A stretch of 11,357 nt of DNA, taken from contig JAEWAD010000207.1 of assembly GCA_023391905.1 (NCBI GenBank), forward strand, positions 1 through 11,357. Direction: 5' to 3'. The DNA comes from Pseudomonadota bacterium (GTDB lineage: Bacteria > Pseudomonadota > Alphaproteobacteria > Rhizobiales > Kaistiaceae). This document shows, one piece after another, positions 1 through 6,943 of this stretch. Below the pieces are notes generated by a model that saw only the letters and a program-made list of their open reading frames with translations, was not told where the DNA came from and did no database searches. Position numbers and translations under genes: made by a program. The first letter of the stretch is position 1. Each line of letters starts with the position of its first letter.

Positions 1-23
1 CGGCCATGCCGCGGCGTCCGCGC

Positions 24-386
24 CTACTCGCCTTCGGCGGCGTAGTCCTGCAGGCGCTTCGATTCCGTCACGGTGCGCTGGCGCAGATCGTTGAGGAAGG
101 CGAGATTGTTGCGGATCTCGATCAGGCGCACGTCGCCGCGCACCAGCAGCCGCTCGGCGTCGTTCAACATGGCGGCCGCGCCGACCGTGTCGGGGTTCTC
201 GCCCTCGATCATGTCGCCATAGAGAAAGGCGGCGCGGGCGCGGGCCTCCTCGATGCGCGCGGATAGGCCCGTCAGTTCCTGCTCGACGTCCTCGATCACC
301 CGCAAGATCACGTTTTCGACCGATGCCAGCCGCTCGACGTCGCTGCGGACATCGCGCTGCTTGGAGCGGAATCGAGGAAACAGCAC
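24..386 (-). CDS. Small coiled-coil hypothetical protein (120 aa)
   Basis: I do not recognise this family. The protein is soluble, with no signal peptide or membrane segment, and is rich in Glu, Arg, Leu and Ala. Long charged heptad-like stretches (about residues 10-60 and 70-112) suggest two helical coiled-coil segments, so a small structural or protein-binding role is possible but unproven. The start codon is GTG at 384-386, supported by a strong ribosome binding site (GGGAGAG on the minus strand, about 394-400) seven bases upstream. The stop is TAG at 24-26. It is divergent from the fuconate dehydratase gene, with 253 bases between their starts. Codon use matches the neighbours. I am confident it is a gene but cannot assign a function. 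Confidence 0.75.
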   Translation of the reverse strand: MLFPRFRSKQRDVRSDVERLASVENVILRVIEDVEQELTGLSARIEEARARAAFLYGDMIEGENPDTVGAAAMLNDAERLLVRGDVRLIEIRNNLAFLNDLRQRTVTESKRLQDYAAEGE

Positions 387-639
387 GTCAGGTCTCTCCC
401 GGGGGTTCTTGTCTACCGCTCAGCTTAGCCGCCGAATCGCCACAATTGGATAATGCCGCATCACTTTCTGATGGGCGATAGCGAAACGCCCCGCATCGTG
501 CGGTTGCGCAAACTCGCCGGCCGTTGCCGAGCCACGGAGGCTGGAGTATTCGGGGTCTGGACGCACACCACGGCGCCCCCCACCGTGACGTCCGGCCCGG
601 CCTTTCGGGGACGGGACCAACAGACGAAAGCTAGGACAC

Positions 640-1917
640 ATGACCCGCATCACAGGACTCCGCGTCTTCGATCTCCGCTTCCCGACCTCGCAATCGCTTG
701 ACGGTTCGGACGCGATGAATCCCGATCCGGACTACTCCGCCGCCTATGTCATCCTCGACACCGACAACCCCGAACTCGCCGGCCATGGCCTGACCTTCAC
801 CATCGGCCGCGGCAACGAGATCTGCTGCGCCGCGATCAAGGCGCTCGACCATCTGGTCATCGGCCTCGAGCTCGACTGGATCAAGGAAGATCCCGGCCGC
901 TTCTGGCGCCACATCACCGGCGACAGCCAGCTGCGCTGGATCGGCCCGGACAAGGGCGCCATCCATCTCGCCACCGGCGCCGTCGTCAATGCCGCCTGGG
1001 ACCTCTGGGCCAAGGAGGCGAAGAAGCCGGTCTGGCAGCTGGTCGCCGAAATGACGCCGGAAGAGATCGTCAAGATCATCGACTTCCGCTACCTGACCGA
1101 CGGCCTCACCCCGGGCGAGGCGCTGGCGATCCTGAAGCAGGCCGAGATCGGCAAGGCCGAGCGCATCGCCAAGCTCAAGGCCGAGGGCTATCCCTGCTAC
1201 ACCACTTCGGCCGGCTGGCTCGGCTACAGCGACGAGAAGCTGCGCCGCCTCTGCCAGGAGGCCGTCGACCAGGGCTTCAACCACATCAAGATGAAGGTCG
1301 GCCGCGATCTCGAGGACGACATCCGCCGTCTGAAGGCGGCCCGGGAGGTCATGGGTCCCGACCGCTTCCTGATGATCGACGCCAACCAGGTCTGGGAAGT
1401 CGACGCGGCGATCGACTGGGTCAAGCAGCTCGCCTTCGCCAAGCCCTACTTCATCGAGGAGCCGACCAGCCCCGACGACGTCGAAGGCCACCGCAAGATC
1501 CGCGAGGGCGTCGCGCCCATCAAGGTCGCGACCGGCGAGATGTGCCAGAACCGCATCATGTTCAAGCAGTTCATCATGCGCAACGCGATCGACATCGTGC
1601 AGATCGACGCCTGCCGCATCGGCGGCCTGAACGAGGTGCTCGCGGTGCTGCTGATGGCCGCCAAATACGGCAAGCCGGTGTGGCCGCATGCCGGCGGCGT
1701 CGGCCTCTGCGAATATGTGCAGCACCTCTCGATGATCGACTATCTCGTCGTCTCCGGCACCAAGGACGGCCGCGTGATCGAGTATGTCGACCACCTGCAC
1801 GAGCACTTCATCGAGCCCTGCGACATCCAGAATGCGGCCTACATGCCGCCGAAGCTGCCGGGCTTCTCGATCGAGATGAAGCCGGAGTCGATTGCCGCGC
1901 ACACCTTCGCCGGATAA
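640..1917 (+). CDS. fucD: L-fuconate dehydratase (enolase superfamily)
   Basis: This enzyme removes water from L-fuconate to give 2-keto-3-deoxy-L-fuconate, a step of non-phosphorylative L-fucose catabolism in the cytoplasm, and it needs Mg2+. The 425-residue length fits the family (bacterial FucD, human ENOSF1). The N-terminal capping domain contains the family-typical run around DGSDAMNPDPDYSAAY. The barrel carries a KxK acid/base pair (K217, K219), metal ligands D247, E273 and E300, D323 paired with H350 as the His-Asp dyad, and E381. As I recall it, the Xanthomonas campestris FucD numbering is shifted from this one by exactly one residue throughout. An AGGA lies a few bases before the ATG. 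No other fucose genes are present, so the pathway assignment rests on the protein alone. A closely related sugar-acid dehydratase specificity is the main alternative. Confidence 0.9.
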   Translation: MTRITGLRVFDLRFPTSQSLDGSDAMNPDPDYSAAYVILDTDNPELAGHGLTFTIGRGNEICCAAIKALDHLVIGLELDWIKEDPGRFWRHITGDSQLRWIGPDKGAIHLATGAVVNAAWDLWAKEAKKPVWQLVAEMTPEEIVKIIDFRYLTDGLTPGEALAILKQAEIGKAERIAKLKAEGYPCYTTSAGWLGYSDEKLRRLCQEAVDQGFNHIKMKVGRDLEDDIRRLKAAREVMGPDRFLMIDANQVWEVDAAIDWVKQLAFAKPYFIEEPTSPDDVEGHRKIREGVAPIKVATGEMCQNRIMFKQFIMRNAIDIVQIDACRIGGLNEVLAVLLMAAKYGKPVWPHAGGVGLCEYVQHLSMIDYLVVSGTKDGRVIEYVDHLHEHFIEPCDIQNAAYMPPKLPGFSIEMKPESIAAHTFAG

Positions 1918-1924
1918 ATCATGG

Positions 1925-1949
1925 AGGGAGAGGCCGCTGGCCTCTCCCT
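1925..1949 (+). terminator. Strong hairpin just after fucD
   Basis: A perfect 11-bp stem (1925-1935 with 1939-1949; arm AGGGAGAGGCC) closes on a three-base loop, starting eight bases after the fucD stop codon. There is no T-tract, so it is either a T-less terminator or an mRNA 3'-end stabiliser. The GGGAGAGG core also occurs in the palindromic repeat at the right edge of the window. Confidence 0.5.
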
Positions 1950-2017
1950 GAAGCCCGCACGCTGGCGTTGCGCCGGCGCCCCTGGCCGCTTCGGGACGAA
2001 GCGACCAGGACCATGCG

Positions 2018-3118
2018 ATGCGTCGGATTTTCCTTGCACTCGCGAGCCTCGCGCTCCTCCTCGGTGACCGGCCGGCCCGTGCCCAGGAGCCGAGCTCCGC
2101 GCAGACCTCCCCGCCCGCCGTCAAACGCGAGCTGGTGATCGGCACCAAGCAGGCGCCCCCCTTCGCCATCAAGGATGCCAACGGCACCTGGACCGGCATC
2201 AGCATCGATCTCTGGCAGCGCATCGCCGAGAAGGAAGGCCTCCCCTATCGCCTGGTCGAGGAGCCGACCGTCGACGCGCTGATCGATGGCGCCGCGGCCG
2301 GCCGCTATGACGCCGCCGTCGCCGCCCTGACCATCACCGGTCCGCGCGCGGAAGTCATCGATTTCAGCCAGCCCTTCTACCGCACCGGCCTCGGCATCGC
2401 GGTCTCGCTGACCGGCGCGTCGCGCTGGATGGTCATCGTCAACACCATCCTGTCGCTCGGCTTCCTGCAGGCGGTCGGCGCCCTCATCGGGCTCGCCCTT
2501 CTGGTCGGCCTGCTGATCTGGATTTTCGAGCGGCGGCGGAACGAGCATTTCGGCGGCGGCGCCCGCGGCATCGGCGCCTCGATCTGGTGGTCGGCCGAAG
2601 CGATGACGCAGGCGAGCACGGGTTTCCACGCGCCGATCACCCTGGCGGGCCGCACCCTCGCGATACTCTGGATGGCGGTCTCGATCATCGCCATCGCCGT
2701 CTTCACGGCCGGCGTCACCTCGGCCCTGACGACCAGGGCGCTGCAGGGCCTGGTCAACACGCCGGATGATCTGGCGTCCGTCCGGGTCGGCGCGGTCTCC
2801 GATTCCTCGACCGTCGACTACCTGGCTCACCAGCGCATCAACTATCGCGGCTTCGCGACGCCCGATGCCGGCCTCAAGGCACTGAAATCAGGCGAGATCG
2901 ACGCCTTCGTCTACGACAAGCCACTGCTCGCCTGGGTCGTGATGCAGGACTATTCATCGTCCATCGAGGTGCTGGACGTGGTCTTCGACCCGCAGAACTA
3001 CGGCATAGCCCTGCCGCTCGGCAGTCCCCTGCGCAAGGAGATCGACGTCCCCCTGCTGGAAACGGTGCAGAGCGACTGGTGGAAGCAGACCCTGTTCCGC
3101 TATCTCGGCGAGCGCTGA
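2018..3118 (+). CDS. Bacterial ionotropic glutamate receptor-like protein (ligand-binding domain split by a pore module)
   Basis: The layout is that of prokaryotic GluR0-type receptors. A signal peptide (1-22, ending ARA) is followed by lobe S1 of a type-3 solute-binding domain (about 36-134, with the ligand-carboxylate Arg candidate R110 in GPRAEVIDFS). Then come a first membrane helix (about 150-170), a re-entrant pore segment (about 188-206), a second helix (about 212-235), and lobe S2 (about 250-366, with D300 in a VYDKP motif). The C-terminus is therefore periplasmic. The helix after the pore ends in FTAGVTSALTT, resembling the YTANLAAF region of animal receptors. The aligned filter region reads MTQASTGFHAP, where GluR0-type channels have TVGYG, so potassium selectivity is not expected. 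The protein is often annotated simply as a transporter substrate-binding protein. AGGA at 2007-2010 supports this ATG. The ligand is unknown, though an amino acid is likely. Confidence 0.8.
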   Translation: MRRIFLALASLALLLGDRPARAQEPSSAQTSPPAVKRELVIGTKQAPPFAIKDANGTWTGISIDLWQRIAEKEGLPYRLVEEPTVDALIDGAAAGRYDAAVAALTITGPRAEVIDFSQPFYRTGLGIAVSLTGASRWMVIVNTILSLGFLQAVGALIGLALLVGLLIWIFERRRNEHFGGGARGIGASIWWSAEAMTQASTGFHAPITLAGRTLAILWMAVSIIAIAVFTAGVTSALTTRALQGLVNTPDDLASVRVGAVSDSSTVDYLAHQRINYRGFATPDAGLKALKSGEIDAFVYDKPLLAWVVMQDYSSSIEVLDVVFDPQNYGIALPLGSPLRKEIDVPLLETVQSDWWKQTLFRYLGER

Positions 3119-3130
3119 GGCGCCCGTCGC

Positions 3131-3146
3131 GGCTCGCCCCCGAGCC
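3131..3146. terminator. Short hairpin between convergent genes
   Basis: A 6-bp stem, GGCTCG/CGAGCC, with a CCCC loop lies between the receptor-like gene (ends 3118) and the convergent small gene (ends 3154). There is no T-tract on either strand, so this is only a weak terminator candidate. Confidence 0.25.
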
Positions 3147-3153
3147 CCCGGGA

Positions 3154-3336
3154 TCAGCCCTTGCTGCCGCCGGCGTCCTCGAGCATGTGCTCGACGGCCA
3201 TGATCGCATTCTCCAGGTCGGAGATCTTCCGCAGCGCGCCATCCGTCGGCAGGCCACCCGCCTCGACCGCCTGGGTGATCAGCTTCTGCTGCGCCTCGAC
3301 CAGCCGGGCACGGAGCGCCGTCAGCTTCTTGTTCAT
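3154..3336 (-). CDS. Small hypothetical protein (60 aa)
   Basis: I do not recognise this protein. It is almost entirely helical and soluble, with a Leu/Ala-rich amphipathic first half and a second helix containing ISDLENAIMAVEHMLED; a helical hairpin is the likely fold. I chose the ATG at 3334-3336 (protein start MNKKLTALRARL) because an AAGGA lies eight bases upstream. The in-frame ATGs at 3342, 3360 and 3393 are possible, but each has a poorer or badly spaced ribosome binding site. The gene converges on the receptor-like gene, with 35 bases between the stop codons. Codon use is like that of the neighbours, which supports a real gene. Confidence 0.6.
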   Translation of the reverse strand: MNKKLTALRARLVEAQQKLITQAVEAGGLPTDGALRKISDLENAIMAVEHMLEDAGGSKG

Positions 3337-3493
3337 CGGCATGATCCTTGATTTCTCCATCGCTTTTACACGTCCGTCATGAGGCATCCGCACGAAAATC
3401 CGTCAATCACTGCTGCAATGCAACCTGCAACATCCTGTGGATGAGTAGGGATGACCGGAGTAGCCCCGGCCGCGACGCTTGACCGAATCTCGC

Positions 3494-3757
3494 ATGGAGC
3501 AGAGTCTTGCGGTTGGTTCATCTCGACAGGGCAGTCGAATTATGTCGCGACGAATTTTCCTGACGACGGCGCTCGACCGTTTGGTCGATGAAGGTCAGAT
3601 CTCCCGCCGCTCCAATGCGCATCGCATCATCAAGCTCGTGATCGAGAACGGGGTGACCGTGCTCGACGACGATCAGCGCACCATCTACGACAACGAACTC
3701 ATTCCGAAGATCGAGGACGTCCAGATCCTTCGCGGCGCGACGGCGCGATCGGCCTGA
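3494..3757 (+). CDS. Small hypothetical protein (up to 87 aa)
   Basis: This is an unrecognised soluble protein. The core (from MSRRIFLTTALDRL onward) is basic at the start and acidic towards the end. Its predicted helices include a segment, RRSNAHRIIKLVIENG, that could be a small nucleic-acid- or protein-binding helix, but no known domain is evident. The start is uncertain. A TTG at 3479, the ATG at 3494 and the ATG at 3542 are all in frame, and none has a clear ribosome binding site; an AGGG about eleven bases before 3542 makes the shorter 71-residue form plausible. A strong hairpin follows the stop codon by 17 bases. No functional link to neighbours is visible. Confidence 0.55.
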   Translation: MEQSLAVGSSRQGSRIMSRRIFLTTALDRLVDEGQISRRSNAHRIIKLVIENGVTVLDDDQRTIYDNELIPKIEDVQILRGATARSA

Positions 3758-3774
3758 CGACAAAACCGGAAAAG

Positions 3775-3799
3775 ACGCCGGCAGGAGCGCTGCCGGCGT
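3775..3799. terminator. Bidirectional intrinsic terminator
   Basis: A perfect 10-bp stem (3775-3784 with 3790-3799; arm ACGCCGGCAG) and a five-base loop lie between two convergent genes ending at 3757 and 3811. Read on the minus strand, the stem is followed by CTTTTCCGGTTTTG, a usable T-tract, so it best fits termination of the secreted-protein gene. It can also stop transcription from the left. Confidence 0.75.
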
Positions 3800-3810
3800 T
3801 GTGACGACGC

Positions 3811-4476
3811 CTACTGGGCCGCGAAGCAATAGATCAGCCCGGCACCGCCCGTCCCCTGCAGCGCCGTCTGCGAGCAGCCGCCGCGTGACAGGTGGGACGA
3901 GTTCCACGATTTGGCGGCGTCGGACTCATCGAGCCCCATCCGGTCGTGATGACCGACCATCACCGCGCCTTCGTCGCCGCTCTTCGTCCAGTTGCCGCAG
4001 GTCTTGTCCTCGCCCGCCGGGAAGGCCGTGCCGTCCGGCTGGCTGCCCGTCAGGATGTCGTGCGTGTTCGGCTTGTCGCCGCGGCCATTGACCGTGGCGC
4101 CCGTCTCGGTCAAGGCGGTTTCCTTGGTCAGCTTGTTGCCGGCGCTGTGCAGTTCCGCCACGTCCTTGGCGACAACGACGCCCTTGGCGTTCTGCCAAGG
4201 CCCGGCGCCGATGCGGTCGCGCGCATTGACGGCGGCGACGCCGCCCGCCTCTTGAGTCGAGAGATAGGCCCGCCAGGTCTTGCCGCTGGCGCCCGCCTTC
4301 TCCGCCAGCGTCTGGCACAGCTTGTCGGCCCCCTCCAGCCCGCCGAGATCGGCGCCTTTCCCCGGCCCGGCGCTGGCGACGAAGAAGGTCATGGCACTTT
4401 CCTGGGCGCTCGCTGCGCCACCGAACCCCATCAACACAGCCGACACGGCAAGCGCCGTTGCTCCCGCGATCCTCAT
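3811..4476 (-). CDS. Secreted four-cysteine protein, lectin/endostatin-like fold
   Basis: The protein has a clear signal peptide (1-24, cleavage after ASA), so it is exported. The mature part (about 197 residues) runs from a FFVASAGPGKGADLGGLEGA segment through KTWRAYLST, VNARDRIGAGPW and NGRGDKPNTHDILTG to CGNWT and a C-terminal WNSSHLSRGGCS...YCFA. This pattern resembles the collagen XV/XVIII endostatin-like C-type-lectin fold found in bacterial secreted proteins. I infer that family from motif resemblance only. The four cysteines (C54, C160, C201, C217) could form two disulfides, as expected in the periplasm. The RGD at 132-134 is probably chance. The start at 4476 is supported by GGGAGAG a few bases upstream and by the signal peptide; a start at 4539 would bury it. 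The ligand is unknown. Confidence 0.75.
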   Translation of the reverse strand: MRIAGATALAVSAVLMGFGGAASAQESAMTFFVASAGPGKGADLGGLEGADKLCQTLAEKAGASGKTWRAYLSTQEAGGVAAVNARDRIGAGPWQNAKGVVVAKDVAELHSAGNKLTKETALTETGATVNGRGDKPNTHDILTGSQPDGTAFPAGEDKTCGNWTKSGDEGAVMVGHHDRMGLDESDAAKSWNSSHLSRGGCSQTALQGTGGAGLIYCFAAQ

Positions 4477-4606
4477 CGTCACTCTCCCTCTGGCCAACCC
4501 CACGGAACACAATCCTTTCGCGTAACGCGCCGGATGCATTCCCGTTCCGATATAGGCGCCAAAAGGTTGTCGGCGAGGTGTCGCGCCGCCGAACCAGCCC
4601 TGGAGC

Positions 4607-6595
4607 TCAGCCTGCGCTGTCGCCGGAGAACTCGATGCCGACGCGCTTCCGGCGCGTGTAGCGGTCGAAAGACTGGAGGCCGGCTTCCGCTACGGCGTCG
4701 GCCGGCAGCGCGCGGAAATTGATCCAGCACGCGGCCGCGCGCAGGCGACGACTCAACCGGTCGGCACGCCCGAGGGCGCGGGTGAACAGGAAGACGGTAC
4801 CTGCCGCCGCAGGATCGGCCCGACGGAGCGCCTCCGCCTCGTCGGCGAAACCGGCCAGCAGGACGACACCCGGATGGTCCGCCTCGAGCCACGCCGTCCC
4901 GCCGGCGTCCTGCTCCAGGATCGTCGGCGCCAGGAACGCTCCAGACGGCAAGGCCGCCACGCGGCTGCCCCCCGCCAGCAGGCGAGCTCCGCTGGCAAGG
5001 GCCGCATCGACGGCGGCAAGGGCCGCTTCCAGATGCTGCGCCGACCCCATCGCGCCGTGCTCGGTACGCGCGTCGAGCGGGTCGCCCGTCACCAGTCGCC
5101 CGGTCGCCGCCAGCAGTCTTTCGACGAAGGCCGCCTTCGCGCCCTGCTGCACAAGCACCCGGCACGCCCCGCCAAACCGGGCTTCCCCGGCGCGGAACGC
5201 CACTTCGAGCGTCATCGCCACGGCGATGTCGGGATCGGCGTCGTCGAACACGACCAACGTGGCACCGCCCTCCCCGTTGCAGCCTGCCGCCATCTGGTCG
5301 ATGCCCGGATGCTCGGCCAGGGCATGGCCGAGCTCTTCCGCGCCATGCAGGAAATTAACGGCGCTGGCCGGCAGGCCGGCTCCCTCGAGGATGGCGGCGA
5401 GCCTTGCCAGCACGAGCGGCGCATCCCCTGACGACTGCAGGATCAGCGCATTGCCCGCCGCAAGCGCCGGCGCGGCTCGAAGCGCGGCGGCGTAGAGCGG
5501 CCGGGGGCTGGCGCCGAGCATCGCGACAATGCCGGCCGGCTCGCGCCGGATCGTCCCCAGTCGGCCCGGGCCCAGTTCGAGCGCGTCGTCGGCACGCGGA
5601 ACCTCCGCGAGCGCGGCACAGCGGGCAAAGCAGTCCGCCGCGATGACGACGTCGGCCAGCGTGTAGCGGATCGGCCGCCCCGTCTCGGCGGCCTCGAGAT
5701 GCGCGATCGCCTGGCTCTGCGCGCGCAACTGCTCCGCCACGCGACGGAGCACGCGGCCGCGCTCTGCGCCGTCCAGAGCGGCCCATGCGGCCTGTCCGCG
5801 CCGGGCGGCGGCGATTGCCGCCTCGAGATCGTCCGGCGTCGCCAGCTCGATGTCCGCCAGCGCCTCTCCGGTCGCCGGATTGGTCGCCCGGATCCGTACG
5901 CGTCCGCCGCCGAGGATGGCGCGGCCGGCAATGTGCTGCCCGGAGACTTTGTCGCCGCCGTCCGGCCTTGCCCTGTCGTCCTCAGGCGCCCGAGCCCGGA
6001 TGACGGCCAGTTCGGCATCGACCAGCGCCGTGGCGATGGCGCGGGCGCCGGAGCCCTCCTGCTCGCCCTCGGCGACGAGGGTCGCGCGCAGCCAGAGACC
6101 ATCGATGATGGACGCGATCGTCACCGCCAGATGTTCCGCGTCGCGCGCCGGCACCATCTGCCGCAAGGCGTGGCGCAGGTTCGACAGCATGCGCTTCTGG
6201 TAGACGTTCTGCACCCGGCGGAACCGGGCCGAGTGGATCACCTGCCCCCAGAAGGCCAGCCAGACGCTCGCCGTGCGCCGGTCGAACTCCTCCGGCGCCA
6301 GATTGGCGTCGATGACCGCCTGGACACGGGCGCGCGGCGAATGGGCCTCGGCGAGCCGCTGCGAGACGAGCCGGCTGATGCGCCCCGCCATATGGCGCAA
6401 AGTCGCCTCGAGCAGGCCCTCCTTGTCGCCGAAATAATGCGCCACCAGGCCGGGCGACACGCCAGCGCGCCGGCCGATATCCATGAGCGTGCAGGCGGCG
6501 AAGCCGACATCGGCGAGCGATTCGATCGTCGCTTCGATCAATTGGAGCCGACGCGCATCCTCGCCGTCCCCACGGACGGAGCCCGTCCCAGCCAT
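4607..6595 (-). CDS. BetI-type TetR repressor fused to a degenerate BetB-like aldehyde dehydrogenase
   Basis: This is one uninterrupted 662-residue frame. Residues 12-200 are a full-length BetI-like TetR repressor: a helix-turn-helix (about 36-55, AGVSPGLVAHYFGDKEGLL), the BetI-typical WLAFW segment (112-116) and IIDGLWLR (163-170). A charged linker (about 200-217) leads to a betaine-aldehyde-dehydrogenase-like half (218-657) that keeps the scaffold (NPATGE, APALAAGNA, VVFDDAD, CWIN, YTRRKRV). That half lacks the active-site motifs. The oxyanion Asn motif reads GASPRP (361-366), the NAD-binding KPSE reads QSSG (387-390), and about 25 residues around FTGS and the general-base Glu are missing near 434-446. 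The catalytic Cys position aligns with R473, the ExF motif reads ADHP (572-575), and the GGYKQSG tail is gone. It is probably a DNA-binding regulator with a pseudoenzyme sensor. An upstream GGAAGGGG supports the start. It is divergent from choXWV. Confidence 0.88.
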   Translation of the reverse strand: MAGTGSVRGDGEDARRLQLIEATIESLADVGFAACTLMDIGRRAGVSPGLVAHYFGDKEGLLEATLRHMAGRISRLVSQRLAEAHSPRARVQAVIDANLAPEEFDRRTASVWLAFWGQVIHSARFRRVQNVYQKRMLSNLRHALRQMVPARDAEHLAVTIASIIDGLWLRATLVAEGEQEGSGARAIATALVDAELAVIRARAPEDDRARPDGGDKVSGQHIAGRAILGGGRVRIRATNPATGEALADIELATPDDLEAAIAAARRGQAAWAALDGAERGRVLRRVAEQLRAQSQAIAHLEAAETGRPIRYTLADVVIAADCFARCAALAEVPRADDALELGPGRLGTIRREPAGIVAMLGASPRPLYAAALRAAPALAAGNALILQSSGDAPLVLARLAAILEGAGLPASAVNFLHGAEELGHALAEHPGIDQMAAGCNGEGGATLVVFDDADPDIAVAMTLEVAFRAGEARFGGACRVLVQQGAKAAFVERLLAATGRLVTGDPLDARTEHGAMGSAQHLEAALAAVDAALASGARLLAGGSRVAALPSGAFLAPTILEQDAGGTAWLEADHPGVVLLAGFADEAEALRRADPAAAGTVFLFTRALGRADRLSRRLRAAACWINFRALPADAVAEAGLQSFDRYTRRKRVGIEFSGDSAG

Positions 6596-6637
6596 GAAAT
6601 CCCCTTCCGCCTCAAGCCCGTCTCGTCATGTACCGCG

Positions 6638-6655
6638 ATTGAACGGTCGTTCAAA
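6638..6655. promoter_or_regulatory. Candidate BetI operator 1 (fusion-gene proximal)
   Basis: The sequence ATTGAACGGTCGTTCAAA has perfect TTGAACG/CGTTCAA arms around a two-base centre. It sits 43 bases before the fusion-gene start codon, downstream of the candidate promoter, where a bound repressor would block transcription. BetI proteins are known to bind inverted repeats with TTGAAC-like arms upstream of bet genes. Binding here is inferred. Confidence 0.7.
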
Positions 6656-6714
6656 GCCCGAGGCGACGGCATCGTTATCGCATCACGCAGCCGTATCACC
6701 CTGATCAATTCGTC

Positions 6715-6743
6715 ATAAAAATTGCATGTTTCGGCCAATTCAA
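6715..6743 (-). promoter_or_regulatory. Candidate promoter for the BetI fusion gene
   Basis: On the minus strand, TTGAAT (6743-6738) is followed after 17 bases by TTTTAT (6720-6715). Each hexamer matches the sigma-70 consensus at 4 of 6 positions. Operator 2 lies immediately upstream and operator 1 downstream. This is weak evidence on its own. Confidence 0.3.
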
Positions 6744-6746
6744 AGC

Positions 6747-6764
6747 ATTGAACAGTCATTCAAT
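6747..6764. promoter_or_regulatory. Candidate BetI operator 2 (middle of the divergent region)
   Basis: The sequence ATTGAACAGTCATTCAAT has perfect ATTGAA/TTCAAT arms and matches operator 1 at 15 of 18 positions. The two centres are 109 bases apart. An extra TTCAA half-site lies just to the left (6739-6743), four bases from the operator's TTGAA. The position suits control of both divergent genes. Confidence 0.7.
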
Positions 6765-6943
6765 GGAATTCGGACAGCACTCATCGCCACTGCGGGGCCA
6801 TCGATAAAATCAAGTGTGATGGACACATCGCCACGGGGACTATCGTTCGACGAGCGTTTAGGACGCTTCATCGCCACGATCGCTGCGCTATGCTTGCGTT
6901 ATCCGACGATCGCTTGGCCACGCCGCCTTTGGAGAAGTACAGA

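Larger units (their letters stand above)
6596..6943. other. Divergent regulatory region between the BetI fusion and choX
   Basis: This 348-base non-coding interval separates two divergent start codons. It contains two 18-bp inverted repeats and a plausible minus-strand promoter (listed separately). It is visibly more A/T-rich than the coding regions around 6700-6770. I could not identify a convincing promoter for choX; a TAAAAT at 6805-6810 is a possible -10 but lacks a good -35. Confidence 0.7.

Noticed and set aside
387..639. Operator or riboswitch upstream of fucD
   Set aside because: I found no clear inverted repeat, conserved RNA motif or good promoter in this 253-base divergent gap.
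631..2223. 530-codon open frame on the minus strand opposite fucD
   Set aside because: It mirrors the third-position GC bias of fucD, has a low-complexity His/Asp/Val/Leu-rich translation, no recognisable domain, and lies against a gene with a full active site.
4477..4606. Possible promoter or extra gene between the fusion gene and the secreted protein gene
   Set aside because: The 130-base gap shows a TATATC on the minus strand but no convincing -35 box, and no short frame with a ribosome binding site.
4607..6595. Sequencing error joining separate betI and betB genes
   Set aside because: The join is in frame without a compensating shift, and the second half lacks several separated motifs, which a single base error at the junction could not explain.
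5699..6718. 339-codon plus-strand frame opposite the BetI part of the fusion
   Set aside because: It is composed of Arg/Asp/Gly-rich sequence without domains, and it overlaps the operator region. The minus-strand repressor is clear.
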